Shown here: positions 53,249 through 61,306 of the stretch, in pieces
How positions within the stretch are numbered: position 1 is the first letter of the stretch
How the letters are laid out: every line of letters starts with the position of its first letter
Source of the DNA: JAXMAR01 sp046350295
GTDB lineage: Bacteria > Planctomycetota > Planctomycetia > Gemmatales > Gemmataceae
DNA length: 64,000 bases
NCBI GenBank assembly: GCA_046350295.1
Contig: JAXMAR010000036.1
Location: 20,439-84,438, forward strand
Direction of reading: 5' to 3'
Notes under the pieces: generated by a model
Database searches by the model: none
Seen by the model: the letters and a program-made list of their open reading frames with translations, nothing else
What the model was told of the DNA's origin: nothing
Translations under genes and position numbers: made by a program

Positions 53249-53725
53249 CTACGCGCGCTTTTGCGCGGCGGCGCCGACGGTCTGCACGAGCCGCAGGCGG
53301 GTCATCACCAGTCGCTCGGCCAGCACTTTGGCCAGTTGCTTGAGCAATTGATAGCCAAGTTCACAATCCTGTTCGCATTCGGCGCGGAGCCATTCCGCGT
53401 CGAATTTCAGTCCTTTCACTTCGTCGACCGCCCGGCAATCGAATTGCCAGCGGTAAGGGGGCACAAGCCAGGACCAGCCTACCGACTCGCCGGGACCAAC
53501 GGTCTGTATCGTGATCGTGTCCCCCTTTGGCCCGGACGTGCCGAGAGCGACGTTACCGGACTGGATCAGGAAGAACGCGTGCGACGGCGTCCCTTGGCGA
53601 GCAAGATACTGCCCCGGTTTGGCCGTGAACGGGGTGGCCCCTGAGACGAGCCGCAGCAGGGCCCGTTCGCTCAATTGGCGCAGGAAATCGTGACTGGCGA
53701 ACGTGTCTGTTATTCCGTCAATCAT
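53249..53725 (-). CDS. Cyclic-nucleotide-binding-domain protein without effector domain
   Basis: 158 residues from the ATG at 53725. It has a CAP_ED/cNMP-binding fold: FLRQLSERALLRLVSGATPF, PGQYLARQGTPSHAFFLIQS and GDTITIQTVGPGESVGWSWL, followed by RWQFDCRAVDEVKGLKFDAE. The phosphate-binding cassette is only loosely conserved, and the winged helix of CRP/FNR proteins is absent. The end is a helix (LVMTRLRLVQTVGAAAQ). It lies 88 bases downstream of the caspase-like gene on the same strand. Confidence 0.75.
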   Translation of the reverse strand: MIDGITDTFASHDFLRQLSERALLRLVSGATPFTAKPGQYLARQGTPSHAFFLIQSGNVALGTSGPKGDTITIQTVGPGESVGWSWLVPPYRWQFDCRAVDEVKGLKFDAEWLRAECEQDCELGYQLLKQLAKVLAERLVMTRLRLVQTVGAAAQKRA

Positions 53726-53812
53726 GGCAAGTCCTACCTCCACTTGGCGGTCGAGACGACCTCTCTTCTTGCGTTGCAGCAGCCCGCCCTCGCGGTGGCC
53801 CCTTCCTCTTCC

Positions 53813-55408
53813 CTACTGCTCCCGGATCCTCAACTCAAAGGGGCCTACCGCGTGGTTAAACGTGGTCGCTACCACGCGATAAACGCCGCTGCGGCTCGGA
53901 TGGAAATAGAGCTGGGAGTTCAGGCCCGGTCCGCTATCGTCGTCATAGGTCAGCGTCACGCGGGCCGTGTTCTCGACGCGCAGGAACGTGTCCATGCTCG
54001 GGCTGCTGAGCGTCATCAAGTACGTGCGGCCGCCCACGAGGAAAACGTTGTAAACGGCGCAGTGGCTTTTGACGCGGACGCGATCCATCGGCGACTTGTG
54101 GTTGAGCTCGCCGCGATAGACCAAGCCCTTGGGACCGACGGTGGGATCGGTGGGCGCCGCCTCGTGCCGAATGGTCAGCGCGAATGGACCGGTGGCCCGG
54201 TTGAAGGTCGTGGCAATGATGCGGTAGACGCCGGTCGCGCTGGGACGGAAAACGAGACGCGAGTCGCGGCCGACGGCGTCGTCATTGTAGGCCAGCTGGG
54301 CGGCGCTCGCCGACTCGACGCGCAGGAACATGTCCATGGCTGGGCTGCCAAGCTCGATGACATAGGAATGTCCGGCCTCCAGGCGGACGAGATACACGCG
54401 CTGGAAGCTGTCGGTGCGGACACGGTCCCTGGACTCCGAGCCGGTCAGCCGGCCCTCCAGGCGCAGGCCACTGAGGCCGACGGTGTAGATCGCGTCGGTG
54501 GGGGGCGTCGGGGCGCCTGTGTCCTTGAACGTCTTCTGGAAGATCTGCGGTCGCTGGTCCTTCTGGCCGCGGAGTTGATCGAGGACGGTGGAGCTGGTCT
54601 TCCCGGGCTTGGCGAGGATCTCGCTCTTGCGCGTCAGATAGGTCTTGCTGGTCGCGTCGGAGACGGCGCTGACGAACTGGGGCCAGGCCACCGCGGCGGG
54701 GTTCGGGAAGTGATGAGTGACGGCGACATCGGTGAGCGCATGGGTGAACCAGCCGCCCGGGAAGGGGGAGGTGAACCAGCCGAACTGATCGCGCGAGCTG
54801 CCGCTGATGTCAATGGCGCCCTTGTGCCGCAAGAGGAGCGACACCAGGACGGGGTTCTCGCCCACGACTTCATAATACTTGCGCGGAAAGACGGGGGCGG
54901 CGACAGCGCGGACGTTGCACGTGTCGCTGATGAGCACGGTGAGCGCGGCGCGGCGAGCGCTGAGAGCGGCCCACAGGTCCTTCCGCATCAGGTCGCCGGA
55001 GGGGATCTGGAAAAAGTGGCCGCCCGAGGCGTCCTTGGCGCCACGCCCGGGATCGTAGGCGCCATGGCCGGAGTAATAGCAGAAGAGGGTATCCTGCGGA
55101 TCGACGGCGATGCGCTCGACGGCGTTGATAAGGTTCTTGGCCGTGATCTCCTTGCCCTTCATGATGCGGAAATTGCCGATGCGGGCGACCGGCAGACCAG
55201 TTTCCAGGATGCGTTTCATCTCGTCGACGTTGGTGCTGATGCCGGAGCCGATGGAGGGATCGTCGGTGAGGCCCATCAGGAGGATATGAACCTTGCGGTT
55301 GAGACTGGCGGGGCTGGCTTCGGTTTCCTGAGCCGGGGTCTGCGCCGGTACAAGGGCGAACAGGGCCAGCAAGGCGAAGCGGCGGATCGAAGGTGTGAAG
55401 GCGAACAT
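53813..55408 (-). CDS. Secreted caspase-like (C14/metacaspase) protein with C-terminal PPC-like beta domains
   Basis: 531 residues from an ATG behind AGAGAGG. A signal peptide (FALLALFALVPAQTPAQ) is followed by a C14-type peptidase domain with the catalytic His115 in FCYYSGHGAYDPG and Cys164 in VLISDTCNVRAV. The C-terminal half has two copies of a beta-rich repeat: YVIELGSPAMDMFLRVESAS and YLMTLSSPSMDTFLRVENTA, with GVYRIIATTFN / GVYRVVATTFN. This is the pre-peptidase C-terminal (PPC) pattern. It is probably an exported protease or a self-processing enzyme. Its neighbour is the cNMP-binding protein. Confidence 0.8.
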   Translation of the reverse strand: MFAFTPSIRRFALLALFALVPAQTPAQETEASPASLNRKVHILLMGLTDDPSIGSGISTNVDEMKRILETGLPVARIGNFRIMKGKEITAKNLINAVERIAVDPQDTLFCYYSGHGAYDPGRGAKDASGGHFFQIPSGDLMRKDLWAALSARRAALTVLISDTCNVRAVAAPVFPRKYYEVVGENPVLVSLLLRHKGAIDISGSSRDQFGWFTSPFPGGWFTHALTDVAVTHHFPNPAAVAWPQFVSAVSDATSKTYLTRKSEILAKPGKTSSTVLDQLRGQKDQRPQIFQKTFKDTGAPTPPTDAIYTVGLSGLRLEGRLTGSESRDRVRTDSFQRVYLVRLEAGHSYVIELGSPAMDMFLRVESASAAQLAYNDDAVGRDSRLVFRPSATGVYRIIATTFNRATGPFALTIRHEAAPTDPTVGPKGLVYRGELNHKSPMDRVRVKSHCAVYNVFLVGGRTYLMTLSSPSMDTFLRVENTARVTLTYDDDSGPGLNSQLYFHPSRSGVYRVVATTFNHAVGPFELRIREQ

Positions 55409-55484
55409 GGTACACCTCTCTTGCACGGCGGCGGGAAGGACGCGAGCCGCCTGGGGACGGCTCGCGCGATCAAAAGGTTTCGCT

Positions 55485-55655
55485 TCAGGGTAGGTTGGCC
55501 ATCTTCAAGTCATTGCCCGGATTGACGTCGGTCGGGCTGATGCGAATGCGAGACATCCCCGGACCCTGGTGCATCCCCTGAATGGTATGCACCGCGTTGA
55601 CGGCCATGCCCGCGGGAACGGCCCCGGTACCCATGGGGATCGCAACCCATGCCAT
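55485..55655 (-). CDS. Possible small ORF upstream of the caspase-like gene
   Basis: The last about 56 codons before the stop at 55485 read MAWVAIPMGTGAVPAGMAVN and AVHTIQGMHQGPGMSRIRIS, then PTDVNPGNDLKMANLP. The composition is coding-like, but no ribosome-binding site or clear family is seen, and an upstream extension in the same frame has no typical coding signal. I list it as a weak candidate, perhaps the end of a decayed gene. Confidence 0.25.
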   Translation of the reverse strand: MAWVAIPMGTGAVPAGMAVNAVHTIQGMHQGPGMSRIRISPTDVNPGNDLKMANLP

Positions 55656-56163
55656 CCCAACCTTCTTCTCGATGTCGGAGGAGCCCTCGGGAAGGTGGGA
55701 GGGGGCGACTCGCCGGCGCCTTTTGGCCGCCGAGAAAGGGCCTTGCACACCGCACAGCCCGTTGAGGATTGCCGCTTTGTGAGCAGGCAAAGAGGGCGCC
55801 GTAAGGGAATCTGCGCCGAAAGCCCGCAAAAGCCCGCGTTTTGTGGAGAAACGGGAAGAGCCGGAAGTACGAACGCAAGGGCGAAGGAGGCGCGTCTGTG
55901 CGGAAACGCGTCAGCGCAACCGACCGCGCGTTCCGGCCGCACAGATACGGCGCTCGATGGATGAAGGACCAGCCCGTGTCAACGACCGAATCGGTCGTTC
56001 TCAGGTGTCGCGTGCCCGCCTTGCGGCGGCGCTCCGCTGGTTTGCAGTTTGCTACTTTTGCGGTCCAACCCCCATGCACAAGAGCGCCAGAATGGAGAAC
56101 CCAGAGGTGGCCCAGCCCGCTCGACTTGCGAGGCCCACGTGGTGTGGAATCCCGCCCCCTGAG
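55656..56163. other. Gene-poor region with a short dyad
   Basis: About 500 bases. Several overlapping frames exist but none has a recognisable domain. An AACGACCG AAT CGGTCGTT palindrome at 55981-55999 may be an operator or small hairpin for an unknown regulator. Confidence 0.4.
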
Positions 56164-56874
56164 TTAGGGGGTGTGTGGACGACCTACCGGGATCACGTAA
56201 GCGGGGCTCAGGTTGTCCGGCAAACGCAACAACCGAGCGATGTCCCGGTCGTCGAACGCCCCGACCGGCACGCCGCCGAGGTTCAAAGCGGTGGCTTGCA
56301 GAAGGATGTTTTGCGCTACGTGACCCGCTTCGAGGAGACAGTAGCGCTCGGCGCGACTCCCATACCGTGACGCGGTGCGGGCGACATCGATGGCGATGAC
56401 GAAGCTGGCCGGGGCAGCCCCGACGCACCGCTGGTCGAGCGCCGCCGTCTGCAGCGCAGCGCGAATGTCTCCCGAGACCACCTGGCGCAGAGCGTGGCGC
56501 TCGGGGCTATAGGCGTAGACGCCGCGCTGATCGACGAGAAAAACGGTGATGGGATAAAGCCCCCCGGCGGACGGCGCCGTGCGGTGTCCCGTTGCGGCCT
56601 GCGTTATCCCCTGCGCGGCCCAGCACAGGTCCGATACCTCCTGCGCGGACAACGCGCCCTCCGTGACTTCCCGCACGGAGCGGCGCCGGGTCAGCGCTTC
56701 CCGCAACGACATGCCGCCGGTGACCGTCGGCGTCGGCAGCGAAATGTCGACACCGTCGACATGCATTTCCGGCGCTTTTTCCGGCCAGGATCGAATCACG
56801 ACCACCGTCGCCACGGCGGCCATCAAAAGCATGGCGACCAGGATCATTCGCGATTTCCTGCCCCACCAGGACAT
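56164..56874 (-). CDS. SagB/nitroreductase-family membrane-anchored protein
   Basis: 236 residues from the ATG at 56874 behind AAGGAG (an upstream in-frame ATG at 56922 is less likely). An N-terminal hydrophobic segment (MILVAMLLMAAVATVVVI) is followed by a SagB-type FMN oxidoreductase: LREALTRRRSVREVTEGALS, AQGITQAATGHRTAPSAGGLYP, FVIAIDVARTASRYGSRAER and YCLLEAGHVAQNILLQATAL, then GGVPVGAFDD. SagB dehydrogenases oxidise azolines in RiPP synthesis, but free-standing members of the family act elsewhere. Its neighbours do not suggest a RiPP cluster. Confidence 0.8.
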   Translation of the reverse strand: MSWWGRKSRMILVAMLLMAAVATVVVIRSWPEKAPEMHVDGVDISLPTPTVTGGMSLREALTRRRSVREVTEGALSAQEVSDLCWAAQGITQAATGHRTAPSAGGLYPITVFLVDQRGVYAYSPERHALRQVVSGDIRAALQTAALDQRCVGAAPASFVIAIDVARTASRYGSRAERYCLLEAGHVAQNILLQATALNLGGVPVGAFDDRDIARLLRLPDNLSPAYVIPVGRPHTP

Positions 56875-56932
56875 GAGAGGCTCCTTTCCAGCCGCCTCCT
56901 GGTCCGTACGATCTGATGGCATTGCACGCAGC

Positions 56933-57093
56933 TTACCATGAGCTCGTCGTAGCCGGCGTGGCGCCGTAGATGTTCTCGGCCTTGGCCTGACGCATGATCT
57001 CCTCGTTGGCGCTCAAGAAGAGCGTGATCCGATGCTTGTACTTGGGCTCGTGGCATTGTCGACGATCTCGAAATCTTCATCGTCGGGCCGCAT
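56933..57093 (-). pseudogene. Small hypothetical protein, frameshifted
   Basis: From the ATG at 57093 the frame reads MRPDDEDFEIVDN and then soon ends. One base away the sequence continues HEPKYKHRITLFLSANEEIM, then RQAKAENIYGATPA to a stop at 56933. The span of 161 bases is not a multiple of three, in agreement with a single indel near 57045-57055. It resembles short planctomycete proteins of about 55 residues. The gene lies between the SagB-like and rpiB genes, 32 bases downstream of rpiB. Confidence 0.5.
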
Positions 57094-57125
57094 TGAATCT
57101 CAAGAATGCGCCGAGGGCTGTTGAA

Positions 57126-57578
57126 TCAAGTCCCCATCTCTCCGCCCTCGATGCGGCCGATCTTCTCCACGCGCCGGGCATGCCGGCCGCCTTCGAACTC
57201 GGTTTCGAGCCAGATGCGGACCATGCGGTACATGAGTTCTTCGCCGAGGAGGTCGGCGGAGAGGCACAGGACGTTGGCGTCGTTGTGGCGGCGGCTCATC
57301 TCGGCGGTGATGCTGTCGTGGCAGGGGGCGGCGCGGACGCCCTTGACCTTGTTGGCGGCGATGCACATGCCGATCGAGGTGCCGCAGATCAAAATGCCGC
57401 GCTCGACCTCCCCCTTGCTGACGCGCTGCGCCACCTGGAAGGCGAAGTCGGGATAGTCGACACTGTCGGAGCCGCTGGTCCCGACGTCGATCACTTCGTG
57501 TCCCATCTGCTGGATCGAGCCGACCAGCCGCCTCTTGGCTTCGTAGCCCCGGTGGTCGCTGCCGATGGCGATTTTCAT
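57126..57578 (-). CDS. rpiB: Ribose 5-phosphate isomerase B
   Basis: 150 residues. It has the RpiB signatures: KIAIGSDHRGYEAKRRLVG, DVGTSGSDSVDYPDFAFQVA, RGILICGTSIGMCIAANKVK, RAAPCHDSITAEMSRRHNDA and NVLCLSADLLGEELMYRMV. It isomerises ribose 5-phosphate and ribulose 5-phosphate. The catalytic Cys is in LICGTS. Together with rpe (42 kb) it serves the non-oxidative pentose phosphate pathway. It follows the YrdC-phosphatase fusion gene by 57 bases on the same strand. Confidence 0.94.
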   Translation of the reverse strand: MKIAIGSDHRGYEAKRRLVGSIQQMGHEVIDVGTSGSDSVDYPDFAFQVAQRVSKGEVERGILICGTSIGMCIAANKVKGVRAAPCHDSITAEMSRRHNDANVLCLSADLLGEELMYRMVRIWLETEFEGGRHARRVEKIGRIEGGEMGT

Positions 57579-57635
57579 GTCAGGCTCGCATTGGTCGTGA
57601 CGGGGTGTCCGGCCCCGCCGGTTCTTCTCAGAACG

Positions 57636-58727
57636 TCAATCCGTCCCAGGGCATTGCTCCTGCAGTTCGGGGAGCAGTTCCTCCAAAAGTTGGCGAATCT
57701 GCCGGGCGCACTCCCGGTACACCTCGGGCGGGCCGCCAATCGGATCGGCCACGTCCGCGCCGCCGGGGGCGAGCAGCCGGGGCGCGGGGCCGAGGTCGGT
57801 CATGAGGTCGCACAGGACGCGCAGGTGCGGCGCGTCATGGCGAACACGAAGTCGGCGCGGGCCAGCATGTCGTAGCTCAGCGGCTGGCTGCGGTGCCGCT
57901 CAGGTCGGCGCCCCAGGGCGGATCGCCTCCACGCCTTCCGGGCTGGGTCCCTCTCCCGCCAGGGCCGCCAGTCCGGCCGACTGCACGAGGTAGCCGCGCT
58001 TCGGCAGGTCCGCCGCGTCGCAGCCGAGCCAGTCGGCCAGCATCTTCTCGCACAGCGCCTTGGCGATCGGGCTGCGGCAGGTGTTGCCGGTGCAGACGAA
58101 GAGGACACGACAGGGAAGGGCGTCATCGATCTCGGACAGGCCGACCGCTCCTTCGCGCAGCAGTCGCACGCGCCGTCCGTCCAGCTGAAGCAAAGTCCGT
58201 CCGCCTTCGTCGGGCGCCGGGCCCGCGTCGAGAACGAGGCTCGCCGCGCCGGCCGCCAGCACGGCAAACTGCGCCGCCGTGGTCGCCTCGGCCAGTAAGA
58301 TCGGCGCGGCGAAGCCGTGCAGCAGCCGACGGAGCTGTGGCTGTGCCGGAACCGTCAGCGGCAGAAAGCCGTCCGGCGCCAAAGAGCGCCGCACGTTGTC
58401 GGGAAGGCACGAGAGCAACCCTTCCCGCACGCCCTGGTTGCCGGCCAGGGCGAGCGGACCGGGCCAGAAGCGCCGCGCCAGGCGAACGCCGACACCGGTA
58501 AGATACGGCAGCCAGTCGAACACTTCCACCGGAAAGGTGAGCGCCAGAAGGAGCGGGCCGCCATTCAGCGCGTGTAGCCGGGCGACGGCGTCGAGGTGAA
58601 GCGCGCTCGCGGCAAACCCATAGCCGGTATCGCTGGGAACGCCGACGAGCCGCCCAGCGCGGAGATGGTCCATGGCCTCCGCCAGCGCCTCCGGCGAGTC
58701 CGCGGGCTTGGTGTGCATGGAGCCCAT
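57636..58727 (-). pseudogene. YrdC/Sua5-like domain fused to low-molecular-weight protein phosphatase, frameshifted in the C-terminal part
   Basis: From the ATG at 58727. Residues 1-195 are a YrdC/Sua5-type domain (LRAGRLVGVPSDTGYGFAAS, then FPVEVFDWLPYLTGVGVRLA and PGPLALAGNQ). A low-molecular-weight phosphatase domain follows with the P-loop VLFVCTGNTCRSPIAKALCE. After YLVQSAGLAALAGEGPSPEG the frame is lost near 57905, continues briefly as ADFVFAMTR in another, and finally as LRVLCDLMTDLGPAPRL and GGADVADPIGGPPEVYREC to a stop at 57636. The D-P-I-G motif keeps the phosphatase general-acid Asp. At least two indels therefore interrupt an otherwise conserved gene. Confidence 0.7.
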
Positions 58728-58852
58728 TCAAGTTCTCGATTGGCAAAGACAACCGTCGCCCACGGTTTGGTTTATCGTCGCTTGCTGAGGATGACAAGAA
58801 CAGCGGCCGACGGCGATTGACGGCGCCTCGGCGTGTCGGCAAGAATAGGCGG

Positions 58853-59626
58853 ATGCCTCCTTCCGCCAAAGTCGCGCTCGTCACCGGCAGCGGCAAACGC
58901 CGCGTCGGCTTCCATGTCGCGGCCGCGCTCGCCGAACGCGGCTACGCCCTGGCGATCCACTATCGCTCCTCGATCGCCGAAGCGACAGAGACGATCGCCG
59001 CCTTCCAAGGGCGCGGCGTCGTCGCGCACGGTTTTCAGGCGGACCTGAGCGATGAGAACGCCGCGCGTGCCATGATCGCCCAGATTCTGGAACGCTTTGG
59101 CCGCCTCGATGTCCTCGTCAACTGTGCCGCCGCCTGGAAGAGCAAGCCGCTCGAGGAGGTGACCGCTGCGGATGTGCGTCACTACTTCGAAATCAACACC
59201 CTCGGCGCCTTTCTCTGCTCGCAACACGCCGGCCTGGCCATGGTCCAGCAGCCGGAAGGGGGCTCGATCATCACGATCGGCGACTGGGCGACCATCCGGC
59301 CGTACATGAACTACGCCGCCTACTTTCCGTCGAAGGGGGCGATTCCGACGCTGACGCGCACGCTCGCCGTCGAGTTGGGGAGCCGCAATCCTGCGGTCCG
59401 CGTCAACTGCATCCTTCCCGGCCCGGTGCTGCTACCCCCCGACCTGCCGGCAGAGGAGCGGCGCCAGGCCATCGCCGCCACGCTGGTCCAGCGCGAAGGC
59501 CGGCCCGAGAACATCGCCCAGGCCGTGCTGTTCTTCATCGATAACGATTTCGTGACCGGCGTTTGCCTCCCGGTCGATGGCGGCCGCAGCATCTTCGCGT
59601 CTGACTCGCTCGGTCAGTCCCCGTAA
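58853..59626 (+). CDS. SDR-family oxidoreductase
   Basis: 257 residues from the ATG at 58853. It has the classical SDR pattern: VALVTGSGKRRVGFHVAAAL (cofactor loop with a G-x-G-K variant), LDVLVNCAAAW (an NCAA variant of NNAG), IITIGDWATIRPY, the active-site YFPSK (Tyr-x-x-x-Lys), and VRVNCILPGPVLLPPDL near the C-terminus. Cofactor and substrate are undecided. It resembles pteridine-reductase or 3-oxoacyl-reductase-like SDRs. It diverges from the YrdC-phosphatase gene by 125 bases. Confidence 0.88.
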   Translation: MPPSAKVALVTGSGKRRVGFHVAAALAERGYALAIHYRSSIAEATETIAAFQGRGVVAHGFQADLSDENAARAMIAQILERFGRLDVLVNCAAAWKSKPLEEVTAADVRHYFEINTLGAFLCSQHAGLAMVQQPEGGSIITIGDWATIRPYMNYAAYFPSKGAIPTLTRTLAVELGSRNPAVRVNCILPGPVLLPPDLPAEERRQAIAATLVQREGRPENIAQAVLFFIDNDFVTGVCLPVDGGRSIFASDSLGQSP

Positions 59627-59733
59627 GGCGGCAGTGCGGTCGGGCGGTCGGCGTCGCTCCCTCGATTTGCTTGGAACCGCATGACGCTTCGGCCATCTAA
59701 GATATGCGTGAAACGGACGCCCCCGAGAGAACC

Positions 59734-60255
59734 ATGCCCGTGGCCAGATATTTACCCATTGTTATCGTCGGCGTCGCGGCGGTCGTGTTTCTTTATTACC
59801 GCGCCGCTCCGGGCGCCTTGAAGGAAAGGATCGGCAATCCCATGAACGGTCGCATCGAAAAGACGGACGCCGAGTGGCGCGCCTGCTTGACCCCCGAGCA
59901 ATACCGCGTGACGCGCCAGGGCGGAACGGAGTGCGCCTTCACCGGCGCCTTCTGGGACCACAAGGAGGACGGCGTCTTCACCTGCGTCTGCTGCGGCCAG
60001 GAGCTTTTCGACACCAGGACAAAGTTCAACTCGGGTACCGGCTGGCCCAGTTTCTTTCAACCCGCCGACGAGGAGAATTTGACGCTACGCTCCGACAACA
60101 GCCACTTCATGCGCCGCACCGAAGTCGTATGCAGTTGCTGCGACGCCCATCTCGGCCACGTCTTCGAAGACGGCCCGCGGCCCACGGGGCTGCGCTACTG
60201 CATCAATTCCGCCGCCCTCAAGTTCACACCGCGGCAACCGGACGCGAAACGCTGA
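59734..60255 (+). CDS. msrB: Peptide methionine sulfoxide reductase MsrB with membrane anchor
   Basis: 173 residues from the ATG at 59734 with GAGAG upstream (an upstream ATG at 59704 lacks a ribosome-binding site). A hydrophobic N-terminal helix (YLPIVIVGVAAVVFLYY) precedes an MsrB domain: KTDAEWRACLTPEQYRVTRQ, GTECAFTGAFWDHKEDGVFT, CVCCGQELFDTRTKFNSGTG, the second zinc pair VVCSCCDAHLGHVFEDGP, and the catalytic Cys in LRYCINSAALKF. It reduces methionine-R-sulfoxide in proteins, and the anchor suggests activity outside the cytoplasm. Confidence 0.92.
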   Translation: MPVARYLPIVIVGVAAVVFLYYRAAPGALKERIGNPMNGRIEKTDAEWRACLTPEQYRVTRQGGTECAFTGAFWDHKEDGVFTCVCCGQELFDTRTKFNSGTGWPSFFQPADEENLTLRSDNSHFMRRTEVVCSCCDAHLGHVFEDGPRPTGLRYCINSAALKFTPRQPDAKR

Positions 60256-60322
60256 CGATCCAACAGCGATCGTGACTCCGGCGCGATATGGAATCCCTTA
60301 TCGCCCCAGCTAAGATGACGGC

Positions 60323-61186
60323 ATGCTTCTCCTCGACGGCAAAAAGCTCGCGCAGACCATCCAGGCGGAGATCGCGCGTGAGGCGCAAGCGCTGCACGCC
60401 GCCAACGGTGTCCGTCCTGGTCTTGCCGCCGTCCTCGTCGGCGACAACAGCGCGAGCCATCTGTATGTGAAGAACAAACGCAAGGCCTGCGAGCAGGCGG
60501 GCATCGCCAGCTGGCTGCACGCGCTTCCGGCCGATACGACGCAAGGTCAGTTGCTCGGTCTCGTCGGCCGCCTCAACGCGGATCCTCAGGTCCATGGCAT
60601 CCTTGTTCAGTTGCCTCTTCCCAAACAGATCGACGAGAACGCCGTCATTCAGGCGGTGGCGCCCGCCAAGGACGTCGACGGCTTCGGCGTTCAGAGCCTG
60701 GGCCTGCTCGCCACCGGCCAGCCGCGTTTCTATCCCTGTACGCCGCTGGGAGTGCAGCAACTTCTCGTGCGCAACGGCATCCCGATCGCCGGTCGCCACG
60801 TCGTCGTCGTCGGCCGCAGCAATATCGTCGGCAAACCGCTCGCCCTCATGTTGATGGGCAAGGGAAAGGAAGCGGACGCGACCGTGACCGTCTGCCACAG
60901 CCGCACACCGGATGTCGGCCATCACACACGGCAGGCCGACATCGTCGTCATGGCTATCGGCCAGTCGCGTTATCTGAAGGCGGACATGGTCAAGCCGGGC
61001 GCGGTCGTGGTGGACGTCGGCACCAACCGCACACCGGAAGGCAAGTGGGTCGGCGACGTCGATTTCGAAGCGGTGGCGCAAGTGGCCTCGGCCATCTCCC
61101 CCGTCCCCGGCGGTGTCGGCCCGATGACGATCACGATGCTGCTTTACAACACGCTACAAGCGGCAAAGGCGAGCCTCAAGATGTAG
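60323..61186 (+). CDS. folD: Methylenetetrahydrofolate dehydrogenase/cyclohydrolase FolD
   Basis: 287 residues, normal length. It has the FolD signatures: LRPGLAAVLVGDNSASHLYV-like (here GVRPGLAAVLVGDNSASHLY) with the active-site lysine in VKNKRKACEQAGI, HGILVQLPLPKQIDENAVIQ, PAKDVDGFGVQSLGLLATGQ, PCTPLGVQQLL, GRHVVVVGRSNIVGKPLALM and GGVGPMTITMLLYNTLQAAK. It interconverts methylene-, methenyl- and formyl-tetrahydrofolate with NADP. The next gene follows on the same strand with about 120 bases between them. Confidence 0.95.
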   Translation: MLLLDGKKLAQTIQAEIAREAQALHAANGVRPGLAAVLVGDNSASHLYVKNKRKACEQAGIASWLHALPADTTQGQLLGLVGRLNADPQVHGILVQLPLPKQIDENAVIQAVAPAKDVDGFGVQSLGLLATGQPRFYPCTPLGVQQLLVRNGIPIAGRHVVVVGRSNIVGKPLALMLMGKGKEADATVTVCHSRTPDVGHHTRQADIVVMAIGQSRYLKADMVKPGAVVVDVGTNRTPEGKWVGDVDFEAVAQVASAISPVPGGVGPMTITMLLYNTLQAAKASLKM

Positions 61187-61306
61187 ATGGGCTTAGGGGG
61201 CATCACGTTCCGGCCGATTGGCGTCCTCGATGCACCGGAACGTGAGAGGCGGTCCATTGACAGCGGCGCTGAAACCGTCCACAATCGCGCTTTTGCGCGG
61301 GAGTTT

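Noticed and set aside
53813..55408. Caspase effector of a CBASS or type III CRISPR-like defence system
   Set aside because: The protein has a signal peptide and PPC-like repeats, and no cyclase, Cas10 or nucleotide-second-messenger enzyme is adjacent. I keep only the neighbour observation.
56164..56874. RiPP (SagB/SagC/SagD) biosynthetic cluster
   Set aside because: Only the SagB-like reductase is present. I found no precursor peptide, YcaO or cyclodehydratase gene in the neighbourhood.
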